From assembly GCA_014773175.1 (NCBI GenBank), contig VXCM01000219.1, positions 124,001-188,000 on the forward strand: DNA of 64,000 bases, written 5' to 3'. Positions 12,090-26,400 of the stretch are shown here, piece by piece (the first letter of the stretch is position 1; each line of letters begins with the position of its first letter). The notes beneath the pieces are model-generated. The model was not told the DNA's origin and did not search any database. It saw only the letters and a program-made list of their open reading frames with translations. The translations under genes and the position numbers were made by a program. This DNA comes from Lucifuga dentata. Lineage: Eukaryota > Chordata > Actinopteri > Ophidiiformes > Bythitidae.

Positions 12090-13600
12090 TGCAGGTCTGC
12101 ACCTACTTGAATGAAATGACTGAATATCCATAAATTATTTTACATAATCACATTAGAACGAGCAGAGAGGTTCCCTATAAAGACACCCCTTCTTTATAGC
12201 CTATCAACAAGTTACAGGGACCGTTTATCTGTTTATGCTTGAACATGTAATGGGTGTTTTGGGGTGAAGACACTGAGGTTTTCATTAAATTTGAAGGTTT
12301 ATATTGGGTTGATTTCAGGTGTAGCGAAGGCTGAGATAAAGTATGTTTGCTCACAGAGATCTATGTCCGAAGAAGCCGTACAGGCAGCTAAATTATTCAA
12401 ACAGCCAGTGCAGAGAAATCTTCAACACTCAAGACACATACAGACTTTCAGTTAATCAAACCAGCACTCGTGCAACATGTGCAAAAGGTACAAAGTCACA
12501 TGTTTGGACATATGCACACATATAGAATTATTCAATATTGATAAAACTAAATGAGAAAACGCCGAGGGTACTACCATCTGTAAGAAGATGAATGGGATTT
12601 TAGGAATTTGAGAGAATTATTCCAACTGTCTCTCGGAACTCTTTGAGTACTGCATTGGTCCATAAATATTAGGAGGTTGTTGATGTGAAAACTAGTTGCT
12701 ATAAAAACAGGTCATAAAAACGACAAATAGAAACAGTCATCTCCATCTTATTCAGCCTGGCTTCCATTAGTGTGACAATTTCATTAAACAAACATAATGT
12801 ACAAAATCATTTCCTCGACTTGGCTGGCTCCAAGAAATTAACAGCAACATGGAAGTCATGCATAATGAATGTGAACATTTGCCATCTACAAGTCTCCCAC
12901 AGTCAAACATTAATTCAACCTCGCGCAGGGTGTGGAAAGGGAGGAGGAAGAGGACAAATGTAGCATGGAAAAATGGAGAGACTTCAGGGAGCGAAAGAGA
13001 AAAAAGAACCTCTGGAGGTCTGACAGATACACGACTGTGCTAAAGTTATCTGGGATTGATTGAACGCCGGGTAAAATATAAAAAGTAGCATTACAAACTC
13101 TCTTTGGTTCAGTAGATTCGAGGGACCTGCCGTTTCCGTGATCACTGGGCAGGTTTAGTCACGCTCAGTTGAGTTGATCGGAGGATTGGCACAACAACTT
13201 CAGAGTCAGGTTCAGTGTAATTGCTGGAAAAGTTGCACAAAGTGGGCAGCTATGCAGGGGGTTTAAAACAATTATAGAAGGAATTTGTTTTAGTCCGCTC
13301 ACCACATCCGCTGGTGGACGATCTATGACGCCATCTAGTCCTTCACTAGCGTGTAGTTGTAGTGTGTAGTTGTTGCTTATAGAGCTCACATAATTCCTGT
13401 GTGACATCAGATATACCCTATGTGAATGAGTATTTAAGCCTGAGTAGAGCAGAGTATGATCAGAGTCGGACCATAATAAATTGGAGTCACATTATTGAAG
13501 CCATATAATTATTATCAAAAGCCCTAGAAAGAAAGAAATAAACCCATTAAAAGAATTCAGTCATATCCCTGGATTCTGTCATGCCAGGAAAGGCTTCTTT
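10886..13600. other. Non-coding sequence with microsatellites
   Basis: It holds a TTATTATTTATTTA tract (10889-10919), two AC/GT-type microsatellite patches at 11630-11664 and 11780-11812, and a poly(T) tract at 12055-12085. No gene was recognised. A frame at 10086-10328, just before this stretch, is also considered chance. Confidence 0.5.
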
Positions 13601-14830
13601 AAGGGCGTTTTCACACCTAGTTCGTTTTGAGTTTGTTTTAGTCCTTGTAGCGGTTTCCCCTTAAGTTTGGTTCGTTTGGGCATCTATTAAGATAGCAATC
13701 AAATTTGGGTCCGCACCAAACTGATTAGGGGGGAATAGTACCAGTCCAATTGGTGAACAGTTTGTAGCGTGAACATCCCAAACCAATAACAAAGCAATCT
13801 ACTGATCTATTGGTTTTTGTAGAACTGCTGAGGGTTGCGAGTAGTTAAGGCATAACTTCCAATATCCCCTACTTAAAACATAAAATAAACTTTACTGCCG
13901 CTAAACTACACCTTTGATTCGATGTCGCAGTTGAAACGGATGCTATGAAAAAGTCGTAACGTATCAAACTTACTTAACACGTCTTCAGATATGAACATGT
14001 TGAAGGTTAGCGTGTAGCTGCGCTCCACGACGTGATGTAACATGGTTTTCCACACACTGTCGAAGTCAAATTCAGCTTCCGCTACTCAAATGATGACTAT
14101 GACCACGAAAATATCCCAATTCCATCTTTGTTCCATGTTATTTACCGTATATACTCGACTATAAGCCGACCCCCAATTTTGACCTGCAAATTTAGATTTT
14201 TAAAGACCCTCTGACGTTGTTCCATCAATTTATTTGTTTAGCAAATTACCTGTTTTTCTGGGTATTATCATAGTATTCCTGTGATTTTCTGAAAAATAAT
14301 CCACGTACCGATAAACATGATATTTATTTCAGCAGCTGATTACCGTAACTGACGGATCACGGCTTACTGGCCACCGTAAAATGTGCTGAATAAGATGTTT
14401 AGTCAGGAAATACATCATTCTAAGGTATGATTTAAACTATTTTCCATGGGTAGTGGTAATGGTAATGGGTAATATCTCCACCCCTGGAAATTTCATTCTC
14501 TAGGATCAAATTTGAATTACTCGTGTATAAGCCGATTTGCATTGTAAAATTTGGTTAAAAAAACTCGGCTTATACTCAAGTATATGTGGTAGTTTTCTCG
14601 GCATTGTAAACTTCTTCCTGTTTTGACTTTCTTTAGTTCACCTCCAGATATTTCTGACGAATGAGCAGAGCGAGTATTCTCACGTGACTTTTGCCGATAC
14701 ATTTTGGCTCAATTGGATTTTTTTTCCTGTGTGAAACAAAAGCCAACCAACCAGTAAATGCAACATTGTAACAATTTAGTCCCTGATTCAAAGCAGAACA
14801 AACCGACGACACGTCCTGAAAACACACTAA
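13601..14830. mobile_element. hAT-like MITE carrying a nested insertion
   Basis: The left end reads AAGGGCGTTTTCACACC followed by a TTTGTTTTAGTCC block. The right end, read in reverse complement, shows a TGTGTTTTCA start, a TTTGTT block and a GGGACTAAA block in the same order. The outer element is interrupted by the TA-flanked MITE at 14145-14589. A related terminus occurs at 41390-41445. The end sequences resemble short non-autonomous hAT elements common in fish, but no 8-bp target duplication could be defined, so the superfamily is tentative. Confidence 0.45.
14145..14589. mobile_element. TA-flanked pogo/Tigger-like MITE, copy A
   Basis: The ends are CCGTATATACTCGA and, inverted, TCAAGTATATGTGG, flanked by TA at 14143-14144 and 14590-14591. 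The subterminal text (ATAAGCCGA blocks at both ends) repeats the inverted organisation. Related copies lie at 33845-34729 and 51766-52497. A TA target duplication with short inverted ends fits the Tc1/mariner/pogo group. No transposase is present. Confidence 0.7.
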
Positions 14831-17800
14831 ATGTATCTAAAAGGTCACCTTTAAAATTATAGCGATGAAGGTGAAAACAAGCCAAGGATTATCACTTATG
14901 TAAATAAATTTTTTTTAAGCCAGCAAAATGATGTTTAATGTCATACCTATTAGATTGCATAATGCATGGTCAAAAGTACTCCTGCAAGACAAACACTGCA
15001 GCTCGCATAGCATTAAAAAGGACACATCAAATAATTAAATTCCTCTTGACGGGGAGTTGAAAGTACACATCATGGCAGATGAAGTCAGCTTGCTGCTCTT
15101 TTCCCATTGATCAAAAACAGGACAGTTTGACATAACTCTCATGACCATGCCAGAAACACATGGCATCTTCTGATTCTCTGTGCATAAATCTTACAATCAT
15201 TTATCTAGACACAACACAACAAAATGCTGATGGTAACATTTTAGGGAGGGGAGTCAAAAAAATGCTCATCCTTCACGAACAATGATTTATTACCCAGTAC
15301 AGCAGGGTCATACATTAATTTCGCTCTTTATATAAAAGGCCTGTTATTCCTTCATGCATAAATAAAAAACTCACGACAGACATGCACATATAAACACACA
15401 TACACACACACGCAGACATACGAGCTTGCAGCACGCTCATTCACACGCAGCTTGCAGCAGGGAAAATGTCACAGTGTCGAGAGAATGTTTATCTAGCCGG
15501 GACAGATTTGATGGCTTGACAGGGCCGTTGCGGCTTCCTTTCCATGATGCAAAGTGTGTGTATGCTTGACTGTGATGTGTGTTGTCTTTGAGTGACATAG
15601 GTCTGTGGAAGATGCCAGTGTACCGCGACGCGCTCAAGCAGACGCACATTGGATCTGACACTGCCAAGCCAGCAGCGTGACAGGCATGTGACAAGGCAGA
15701 GCGGGGCCTAAATGACTTCTTAGGGTCCATTACCCTGCCAAAACAGTGGACACGCCATCTCCCATTTCCCCTTCATGGTCACGGAGCCCTTTGCTATTTA
15801 CAAATGGAGCACTGATGACACCCTACTTTCTCTCAGTATAGATTAATCACACATAGACGTGAGCTTGCACGCGCCCAGATAAGACACCTCCTAAAAATCA
15901 AAGACAGAAGCAGAGTGGATCGCTGAGCTCCAGGAGCAGCTCAGCAGCATAATTATCCTAAAGGAAACATCCGTCGTTGGTATTTACACTGCCACTCTAC
16001 TCTGTGACGTTTTGATGAAAGCAAGAACATTTGTCAAAAACTGCTCTGAGACGCAACGCTGAAGGTGACCGAAGATAAAACTGTAATTAGCTGAGGCGCA
16101 AAGGAGAGAACGGAAAGGAGAGGACAGAGGACAAAGGGGAGGGGACAGGTAGATACTGTGGATGTGAAAGTGACATCTTCTATATGTAGGCAACGAGATG
16201 CTGATGGCAAAGCCTAAAATCCCATTTACACTTATTGACTTTGTGCGTCTTGGGAAGATCAGACAGCTATCAGATATTGAAAAAGTGTAAATGCAAGCAT
16301 GAACCATGAGAGACAGACGTTAACATGTTGCTCAACCCACTTTGAGAGGTGGTTTGAGATGCACTGAGCCACAAGTTGAATAGGTGTAAAAGCATAAACG
16401 GAATCTTTATTCCTCCCAAGTGGAACTACCGCTGTGTCGCAATTCAGGTTGGATCCTCAGGAGGGCCATTATGACGTATTCCATCTCCAACTGAGGCCTT
16501 CAGAGGATCCAGCCTGCATTCTTAAAATTACACTCCAAATGCTGTTCTGAACATACTACATGTGGGTGTCTGCATGTGCAAACTTTCCAAAAATGCGCTC
16601 TAGAGATCAAAATGGAAGCCCACTCTATTCCCAGCAGCAAGCGGAGCTCCGTTGTTTGCTGTATTTACCTGAAGAAGCGAAAAAGAGCTCAGGAAGTCGT
16701 CGCTTTTTCCCTTTAGTTTTTTTTTTGGTGCTCAAAAATCTGTGTTTCACATGCTTCCACTTTTGTTTGCACACATTTTTATCTCTTCCTAGATGATTTC
16801 TATCAAAGAGCTTAAAAAACATTTGGCTATCTGCATAATTCTTTAAAAAGGAGATCCATCACATCCATCACATGATTTCTATTTTGTCTTCTTTATCCTT
16901 TCATCCTTTTTTTGTTTTTTGTTTTTTTTTTGCATTTGGTAAGCAGTTTAAGGTGCATTTCCATCTAATGAAGAAACTTACGTATGGCATATATAGATAT
17001 AAAACTTTCCAGTCACAGGTTTTCTTCAGTTTGAAAAGCAGCGACTTATGACCTTTAAAAAAACAAACAAAAGCGCAACACTATCGCAACCTGTAGAGAA
17101 ACATCAATAAAAATCAAAAGGAGTTATGATCTTCTCATCTTCTGTGATGATGAATAATGTATGCCCCTCACATGTGAAAGCATTAATAACACTGACGCAG
17201 ACAGGATGTACACACACACACGCTTTGATGCTGCCAAAACAACACCCTTCACATTACATTGTCATGAAGGTTTATGATCTGTTGCTACCATCGCCCACCT
17301 CCTATATCACAGCATGCTTTGATGTCTTCCCAATTTGCAGAGCTGAACATTCATATTAGGCGATTCTAATGAGGAATGTGGAGTGTGTGTTAAACCCTGA
17401 TGCCTGTTAGTCTGTTTCTCTGACAGGCAGAGTGCTTGTCATCGTTTAGCCAGTTTAGCTCAGCCGAGTGTGGTGACATTTCTACATTTCCTCCCTGGCG
17501 ATTCTGCACACTGGTAATTGCAGCCTTATATAAAAAGCCACACCTCATTTAAAGGGAGAGAACAAGTAAACATGGATATGAATTCCACCATCAGATGCAG
17601 AGATGCATGAATCATGCATGGGGACTAAATATTTGCTGACATGTGATTATGCCCGATAGGATCTTTAGATTTGTAGAGATGTTGACAGAACAGGCCTCTT
17701 TGTTTTGATTAGTGGATGATATGTGATAATTGGCATCTCTGTGCTACAATAGAAGAATTTACAAGAGGTGGAGATGGATAAATAAAACGGAAAGACAGAC

Positions 17801-19618
17801 AAGCTGATACGCAAACAACGGTAATAGCGGCGGTAAATTCCTGAAATGTTTTGAGCCAATTCTCTGTCTGCTGCAGTCGATCTTTTGCTGTATTGTTTCA
17901 TATGAGGTCTGGCTGGCGTAAATGAAAATGAGATTCCACTGTATCCTGTCCGCTCAACGCCGCTTGAGTCTAAATAAGCACTAAAGCTCGTCTCATTTCA
18001 TGCTTCCCAATGTGTAGTGGCAGACAGCGGCTCCACAGCAAGCAATCACAAATTTAAATGAAAAGGGAGAGGGAGGAAATTTCTCCTTCACAGCCTTGTT
18101 TAATTTGCCGCCTCCTGGGTAATTGAAACGTGCCTCTGTGGTGCTTTTGTCTGAAGGTGTGTGAAGTTTAGAGGATGCGTTACATGTATTGAGGGGATAG
18201 AAGCAGGCAGGAATAAAAGGCGAATTAAATGAACTAGACTTTTGGTTTAATAACACTTGGAGCAACGTAGTGAAGTACAGTGAGACACACACACACGCGA
18301 CACACACCCTGTGTCGTAATGCCTGCAGCTCTCCAACCGTGCAGCTCTCCCAGGAGAAACATCCTGATATCGCAAACTCTCTTCTGACGCCAAAGCTTCA
18401 CGTTCCCAACGGACAGACAAACAAAAGGCAAGGTTTTATCTGCTTTTATCTCATTAAACACTCTATAACTTGCCTAATTGTTTACGGAGGGATTTAGAAG
18501 AATATCCCACCCAAGGTTTATCACTTTGGTGTGCATTTGGAAAAATGCGTTTGTGAACCATCGTTGAGATTTAAGCTGAGTTTTAATTAGGATGTGTATG
18601 GAAATGCAGCATAATAAGATATGGCGAGAGATTAGGAGACAAAGAGCCTGTTTTCATTCTCCGTTACTGCTTTGTAAACGGTGTTACGTTTCCAAAGTTC
18701 TGCCAGATACATGTGGCTCATTGCTACAGAAAGACAAACAGGGAGTTTGCGATATTTCATAATTCAAAGATGATATTTTCCCCTTTGCAGCCAATTCATG
18801 TCCAGCTCATCCCTGGCCTCCTCTCCCTCCATCTTGTGTTTTTGCCTGTTAGATATTCAGCCAGCAGCACCCTCCTCTGCCTTCCCCAGCCCCGTGCTTT
18901 TCAATCTATCCATCGTAACACTTGAGCTTTGATCTTCTCACCCAGGCCTACTCATTCTAGCCCTCCAGCATCCCTTGCTCCCTCCTTCTAATTCTACTCA
19001 TCTTTAACATCTCCTGGATCCATCTCCATCCCTCTTATCCCTCACTCATTCCTCCCCTCCTCCACCTTCGTACCCTTTTCAAGCCTTCTTTTCACCGGCC
19101 CACTCTCCCGCTTTGACCAATGCACATGGAATAGCTATTGCTCCCAAGGTACTTATTAGCACAGAGCTTTTAATTACAGTTTGCACGTCGATCAATTGCT
19201 GCATTACTAGTTGGTCCCAGTCGCCCAGTTACCATGGTGATGGATCACCTGTGGGGATCGGCAATGGTCATTGGTGACACACAGATGCAGATATCTCATC
19301 CCCAAGCACACTGAGCTCATCCATGATGTTGACAGCTAAGGTATAAGAGTGTAATGAACAGTGTGGAGGGAAAAGGTGCACGAAAAAGTTTCAACCACAG
19401 TAGAGTAAAAAAGAGAGAGAGAGAGAGAGAGAAAGGAGAGAGAGAGAAAGAACGCAATTTGCAAGACCACATTATCCTGTCCACAAGTATCTTTGTTGCT
19501 GCTTTCAGATATTTAACTTCATTTCAAATGCACTGATGCGAATTAATGAAAGATAATCTGGATGGCTTTGAAGTTTTATTCTGTCCTCTGGGAAGAGGGG
19601 AGCTTACTTGCATGCATA

Positions 19619-19620
<2 letters not shown>
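14831..19620. other. Unique non-coding sequence
   Basis: No gene or transposon was recognised. A pyrimidine-rich stretch with CTCCCT/CCATCC words lies at 18940-19090 and a (GA)n patch at 19411-19450. Blocks at 15700-15960 and 17460-17640 have the texture of conserved regulatory sequence but cannot be confirmed here. Confidence 0.5.

Positions 19621-19678
<58 letters not shown>
19621..19678. repeat. Long (CA)n microsatellite
   Basis: About 28 uninterrupted CA units, the longest perfect dinucleotide run in the first half of the window. Confidence 0.95.
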
Positions 19679-19680
<2 letters not shown>

Positions 19681-21940
19681 TGTGATGTTTCTGCTCAGCA
19701 TAAAGAATAAGGACCCCTGCACCTGTATCCCTGCCCTCTAATCCTGCTATACTCTGACCCACCAGATTAGGAACCCCTGCCTAGTGCAATACCTTACACA
19801 TATACATCAACACCCAACGTACATAGAGAGAGACATGCTTCTCAGCATTCATAATGTTTTACCATTCTCACAATACATTCAAAATAGTCTTCTCACTGTA
19901 TGTTTGTATACAGTATATGCTATGCAAACACACATACAAGAGCAGAGATGTACTGAGGAGTGCCTTTGGTCAGATCAAACACAGTTCAGGTGGTGATGAA
20001 TGATTAAAAGGCAGATCTTGGTTAACAGCTGCAGTATGATTATTCTAGCGGTTTGACGCTAGCAACCATCTCCTGCAATAAGATGTGGAGACGGTGATCT
20101 CTGGCAGAACAAACAGTGCAGTTTAATCAATCTCATTGTTCAGGGCTAAAACCAGAGTGCCATGTTTTTTTATCCTCTCATCCAAATTCTGACTCACCCA
20201 CATCCCACCCATCATTCTCACACACACAGAGACACACACACACACACACACACACACAATAAAAATTAAAAAAAAATTTTAAAAAACTGAAATTTTGAGC
20301 TGTCTGTCCTGAACCAACCCTCGCAACCAACATGGATTATTGCCGAGTTCATTAACATGCAGGAAAGAGCCAAAAGAGTCTGATGCAAAGAGAGACTGAG
20401 ACAGTGGAACTTCAAGAGTCACTTGAAGACGGGCTGGGGAAATTTAACACACACATCAAAGTAACAGCCAGTTTCTCTCTCCGGTGCAATCGCGACATGT
20501 CAAGAAAGTGCCACAGGTAACTAGCTCCGGCTTTCAGAGAGGGGCGGGATTTGACAGAGCACAAACTGCATTATATGCTCAACCAACTCATTTGAATGCC
20601 CTTCCAAAAGCTTAGAAAGACAGAGTCGGGGATGCTGCTCCTCCAACACCCCCCCCACCTCCACTAACTTAACTGCACGAAGAGCTGTAGTCTGTGTGTA
20701 ATCTCATTACCCGACTGCTGTGTAACCTAGCCCATGGTGCTGTGATGTACTGGCATTACTCTGATTAAAGCAGGGAGGGAGAGAAGCGGGGATGTAGGAA
20801 GAGGAAGACGGTGTGGTGGCAGAGGTAAAGAAAGAATGACATAAGCACTTATTGGTATTAAAGCCGAAACTTTCAAAGGCATCCATCAGAAGTGTAGAGC
20901 AAACTTTCCAGTCAAAGTTACTCCAGTCTTTGACTTTGATGTGCCTGTGACAAACGATCAACAGGAAAAATGACTGTGTTGGTTTTTGTATAGCAGAAAA
21001 AATGTGCCTTGGCTTGAACCTGAGGTCATTAAGAAGCAAATAAATAAACACAGAGAGTTTGCATATTGGAAAGCTGTCAGCTTCAGGCCGGCATCTGCTC
21101 ACTTCCAATGTGATGGAAAGCCTGCTTTCCTGGGCAAGACCCCAGCCTCAGGCCCAATGAATCAGCGAAAGTGGACACATTGGCAGTTGTCATGTAATGA
21201 TATAGCCTGAGTGTCAGCCATAGTAGAAACAATCACACAATCTCACACACACGCACCCACACCAACACACACAAACGTTTGGAGAGCTGCACCAACAGAT
21301 GTCGATACACTGTATAAACACACCCCGTAGGTCACAATTATCTTTGAGCTGATTGTGAACCAGTTCTGATCGTCCTCGATTCCCCTGTGGACTGGGTCTC
21401 TTTTTTTTAAAAAAAATAAATAAATAATAATAATAATTTAAGCATGTTGCCATAAGACCGGTTTCCATGGGTCTGTTTCGACACCATGGTCCAAAATAGT
21501 GGCTCTGTGAAGACCTCTTTCATTTCAATGCAAGAAAGTTCTTAATAATCCTATTTTAACATTGTGTTTGCTTTGATTAAAAGCACCGCATTAGCACAGC
21601 AAAAGCAAACATCAATGCACTGAAGTAACATTCAAAATATGAAATGTGTCTGCCTTAACATATTGTGCCTTTCAAAATTTCAAATTCATAAAGATGGCCA
21701 ATTTATGTCTTCTCAGACATAAAACCCAGTGTTTTTTGAGGGATTCTGTCAGATTTTGAAAGATAAAAGCGATCTCAATTTTATCCATTACCTGATCTCA
21801 CCTTGTCTGATCTCATATACAGTAATTACAAACCTTCACTGAGAGACTCAAAGAGGTTCTGCCTGACAAAGAAAAGATGTGATGCTGCATGCATTTAGTT
21901 CCTTTGGAAATGGCATACACACACATATCATCTGTGTATG
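19679..21940. other. Non-coding sequence
   Basis: It contains a (CA)n patch at 20220-20258 and an AAATAATAA tract near 21410-21440. No supported gene was found. The minus-strand frame at 20707-21108 lacks recognisable motifs. Confidence 0.45.
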
Positions 21941-22149
21941 CGCGCACACACACACACATATATATCTATACACATATATACACACACACACATATATACA
22001 TATAGTATATATAGACATATATATATATATATATATATGTCTATTTATATGTCTATACATATATATTAGAAACATATATACTGTATACACATATATATAC
22101 AGTATATAATGTATACACACACACACATATATATATATATATAAACATA

Positions 22150-22210
<61 letters not shown>

Positions 22211-22211
22211 N
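21941..22211. repeat. Compound (AC)n/(AT)n microsatellite with palindromic AT core
   Basis: About 270 bases of alternating purine-pyrimidine DNA. It includes a long AT core near 22017-22038 flanked by inverted AGACATAT/ATATGTCT blocks, and ends in about 32 AC units at an N (22211). Frames translated here, rich in Cys-Val or Tyr-Ile, are artefacts of the repeat. Confidence 0.9.
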
Positions 22212-22354
22212 ACACGAGACATATATATAGAGCAGCAAGCTGTCCCTTCCTGTTAGGTCTGGGCATGAGTTGTCGTGCCGACCAATTTCTGACATGCATC
22301 ACATCCAATATAATTCTACTTCTATGACAGCATGCATTATAAATGACTGCACAC

Positions 22355-22397
22355 ACCCACTCACTCACTCACTCACTCACACACACACACACACACT
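22355..22397. repeat. (ACTC)n then (CA)n microsatellite
   Basis: About five CACT units grade into CA repeats. Confidence 0.9.
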
Positions 22398-23016
22398 GAT
22401 CTGTCCATGGAATTTATGTATGAGAGGAGTGTCTTAAAAAAAAGTATTTCCAACAGAATTACATTGGAGATGTAAAATACATTCATATTTTGGTATAATC
22501 ATAACCCTATTGAAATCTGTCTATCGCAAGTGCTTTTATAAGAAAGAATAGCTTTGTGGTGAGGCATAAATACATCCTTGTAGCTCAGTAAAATGTTGGC
22601 TACACTCTTGATCTTAGCAGGACAAACCACAACATCGCAGTGGACTTCAAGAGATAAAACTGTAGCCACCAAACAGCGATGGTACACCGAGATAAAATCT
22701 GATCGAAAAGAGTCGAGAGGTGGAGGAGATGAGAAAGTTGGAACCGACTGGATACGGAGACCTGCAGATCCAGAGATACGAGTAAAAACCATTATTTTCT
22801 GAGCGCTCCCATGCACCGGTGGAATAAACATGCAGCCCTTGCAGCTGTCTGATGTGCAAGTACATTTCACGTGAATGGAGAAGGAACTGACCAGAATGTT
22901 TTAATAGTCAACGCAGGTTTGATAGAGTGGAGTGAATTTGAAATTAGTTCAATGCGAGTAAAAAGCTTAATGTCTTTAAAAACCCTGCACAAGGATATAT
23001 GGCCTAACCATCTATC

Positions 23017-23075
23017 ATCTGTGTGTGTGTGAGAGAGAGAGAAACAGAGAGAGAGAGAGAGAGAGAGAGAAAGAA
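23017..23075. repeat. (GT)n/(GA)n microsatellite
   Basis: A GTGTGT lead-in passes into a long GAGAGA tract with AAACAGA interruptions. A poly(T) run follows at 23147-23160. Confidence 0.9.
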
Positions 23076-23424
23076 GGAGTTCATGAAAATGCATCAACCT
23101 ACAGTATGAATGTACATACATGGACATGCACACACACGCTCACACTTTTTTTTTTTTTTTCACCTAGCACCAGACCAATACATCACTGCACTCACAGACC
23201 AAATGAGGCAATCGCTCAAAATTATTTGCATATAAACTAATGAAATATTACTGGGTGAAACTCAGTTGAATGTTAATTACAAAGGTAATGCACTATTTGC
23301 TGATTAATGGATCGTCTCTCTTTTGGGCAGGAGATGGTAGGAGCAAGTGGGGGGGGAAGGTGATTTCAGGGGATAGAGGTAAGCAGGCGTATGGAAAATG
23401 CATTGCTAGGGTCAGAGAAAGCAG

Positions 23425-23456
23425 GAGAGGAGAGGAGAGGAGAGGAGAGGAGAGGA
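23425..23456. repeat. (GGAGA)n pentanucleotide repeat
   Basis: Six tandem GGAGA units. Confidence 0.9.
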
Positions 23457-23459
23457 AGC

Positions 23460-26400
23460 GTCGTATGAGGCAAACAGTTGCTTAAGTCGAGTGGACATGG
23501 TAACACACCACAAATTCTTGTTTTACTGGAGTGGGTGAAATGAAAATGCATTATTCATTTAGAGATCATTAATTATGAATCCACCAAAAGCAGGATGGGA
23601 GGCCGAGGTGTGAAGTGTGTGAGTCAAAGCATTTCTGCTGAGGACACGCATTACATATTTCATCTGACTGTTTGACCTCAGAGTTTGGAACAACCTCCTT
23701 GTGTTTGTCAGAAGCAGGAACATAACAACAATAGCGCTGGATTTAATTCTTAGATATGTATTACATTTAGCTGTAATGTGGACAGTATATTCCCTGACAC
23801 CGGAATAACCCTTCCTTCAGACACACTAGAGGAATCACAACAATGCTTCTTTTGTAGCTACACCCTTGTTAATGCTAAAGTTTTTGTTTTTTTTTTTATC
23901 ACAAACTGCACAGATTGGTTTTCTGCAAAGATAAAGAGAGGAAGAAATTCTTATTTTTATATGAGGAGAATGTTGTTGATTTCCCAAAAAATTCTGAACT
24001 GATTTTGACAAATCTTGGTTGAAGGCTGGGGCATAGCTCAGGGGAGAACCCATTACATATTTATAATTTTCAATGATTTTATAACTTTGTGAGAGAGAGT
24101 TTTGGTATTATTTTTTATCAATTTCTTTGACACTAATACACCAAATTAACTGAAAATAAATCACCCATATTTATCACAAGATAGATTATGAATAGGTGTA
24201 ACTTACTCCACATCCAGATATATTTTAAAAACTGATTCTTTTGTCCTCTTATTATTACTTTCTCCTTAGGCAAGTACATTATTAGAACAATAAAAATTAT
24301 ATCTGTCTTTTATAGCATTTTTAGTCCATTCCCATTTTACAGTCTATTGTTAATACTCCAGGTTAATGAAACCCTCAGTGAAGATAGGACACAACACAAA
24401 CACCAAGCTCATTTTCTTTCATTTTCATTGATTTAAACAGGAAAAACCTTCAAAATTCTGGAATTTTTTTTAGCATCAAAATTAATAAGTACTGCCACAC
24501 AACAGTTAGGAGTTGTCCAGGTACCATATTGAAGATGGCAGGCATCAATCAGAACAAAGACAAAGAAAGAACAGAGAAAACTGACTACCTGCTGTCAGGA
24601 AGTCACAGTTGCTGCGAGTCACACCATCAAAAAAGCTCAACTTGTTGTCTGGCAGGTAGCATCGCCAAACCTTAACGCTTCATGAACTTACAAAAGCTGC
24701 TTTAGAGCTCCACACAAACTTATGCATGTGAAATGAGCAGTTTGTCTCCCTTTTCAATCTATCAGACGATGCATAATGCATGCCTCAATGCCAACCCTGC
24801 TGGAGTGACAGAGAGATTGATAGATTGATTGATTGATGATGACAGTTATGACTAATTCATTAAAAGCTAAAGCTGGTTCTGCATGTCATTCATTTGAGTT
24901 GAGGGAGTCCACAGGCTATACACAGCCTGAGAGGGGTGTGCATGTGTGTGTGTAGCCAAGTGAAACACGGTTTAAACTTAAAGTCTGGGACACACTATGA
25001 AAGATAACTTAGCCAATTTTGGGCCTGATCCTCGCCACCGATTATTGTTAGCAAAGTTGTGATTTTTCAGTTGTTCTACAGATCATCTTGCCAGATTCAG
25101 CTGCACCAATCTCAAATCACAATTGTTAAACATGATCTATATTTACAATCCAGTCCGACCTGACATCCCATAGATCATTGGGAACCCCAAGGAACAGCGA
25201 GGATGCATATTGTGCAATGTAATGTGGGGAAAACAGAGTCAATGGTGAGCTAAGTTGATTGAAATGGAAGAGATCATAAACAACAAGGCCTTGGTAGAAC
25301 GAATGATAAAGTTTAGAATCGCTAGTTTTTCCTGCCTGTCAAGTTTTTTCTAAAACTCTAAAGTCACGTTTTATCCAGTTCAGACTGTGAGATTTCTGAT
25401 TTTGAATCTCTGGATGACTGTGAGTGTTTAAGTGTGTGTTCTTTCCACACATCAGAGGAAGACCTGTGAAACGTATGAAATTTATCATTATATGTATTTT
25501 GTTACGTGCGGGGTCTCTCACATTTCCAAAAATTTAAGAACTGAAAATTCTTGCAGCGTGAGCCAGCTATAAACTGTTCTGTTTCTGACCACTTTTTAGC
25601 CACCACAAAACCAGCAATGATGACAGAATGGATACAGCCTGCTACACACAAACAAACCACAAGCTGCTCCCAGAATCCCTGGTGATTATACAAAAAAAAA
25701 CCTGGTGATTATGGCATTTCACAAATGTATACTTCTGCAGTCGCCATAAATATGCAGCCAAGTGTGGATTTACTCTGTGGGGCTCAGCAAAGCTCTGACA
25801 GGATTGAACTATGTTTGCACAGCATCAAGAAACCACAGGACAATGCACAAGCAGCGGTAGTGTGTTTACCCAATAAAGAACCAGTGCATCTCTGTTGTAT
25901 ATATGCAGAGAGTAATGACACATTATACAAGCGTGACATTATGTGTATATTTGCAGTGACCGTTGTGTATAAATTGGAACTGCACAGTTTTTGTGCATCA
26001 GACTTTGCAAAAACAAATCACAGAGCCTCATTTTATTCCTATTTGTAGTCTCACAAAAGCCGTCCTATGGGGCAGGTTTCACAGCAATAAATGCACAGCA
26101 GCACAATGTAGAGCAGCATAAAACAATGATGAATAATATCCATAGCTCAAGCAATAACCGCATACTTTGGAGCCAAACAAATGAGAGAATTCTATGAGCA
26201 CACAATATCCTCAAATTAAGGTAGGGAGCTTTGTTTTGTGTTTTGTAGACTTTTGTAAAATTTCTGAAAGCAGTTTTTCTTCAAGAAACAGTTTGGTTTT
26301 TAATCGATTTTGGCCTGCATGTCGTGATTTTATGTCCCCACACACTCAAAACCTGTTGAGTTCTGTGCTCTGAGAAGACACTGCTCAGCATCAGTGCTCT

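Noticed and set aside
22053..22368. Cys-Val and Tyr-Ile rich frames on the minus strand
   Set aside because: These are translations of the AC/AT microsatellite, not proteins.
24023..24060. GGGGCATAGCTCAGGGG resembles the 5' part of a tRNA-Cys gene or a tRNA-derived SINE head
   Set aside because: The anticodon arm, T arm and B box are absent, so it is at best a coincidental A-box match.
25000..25600. Possible MITE beginning GTCTGGGACACACTATG
   Set aside because: No inverted partner end or second copy could be found in the window.
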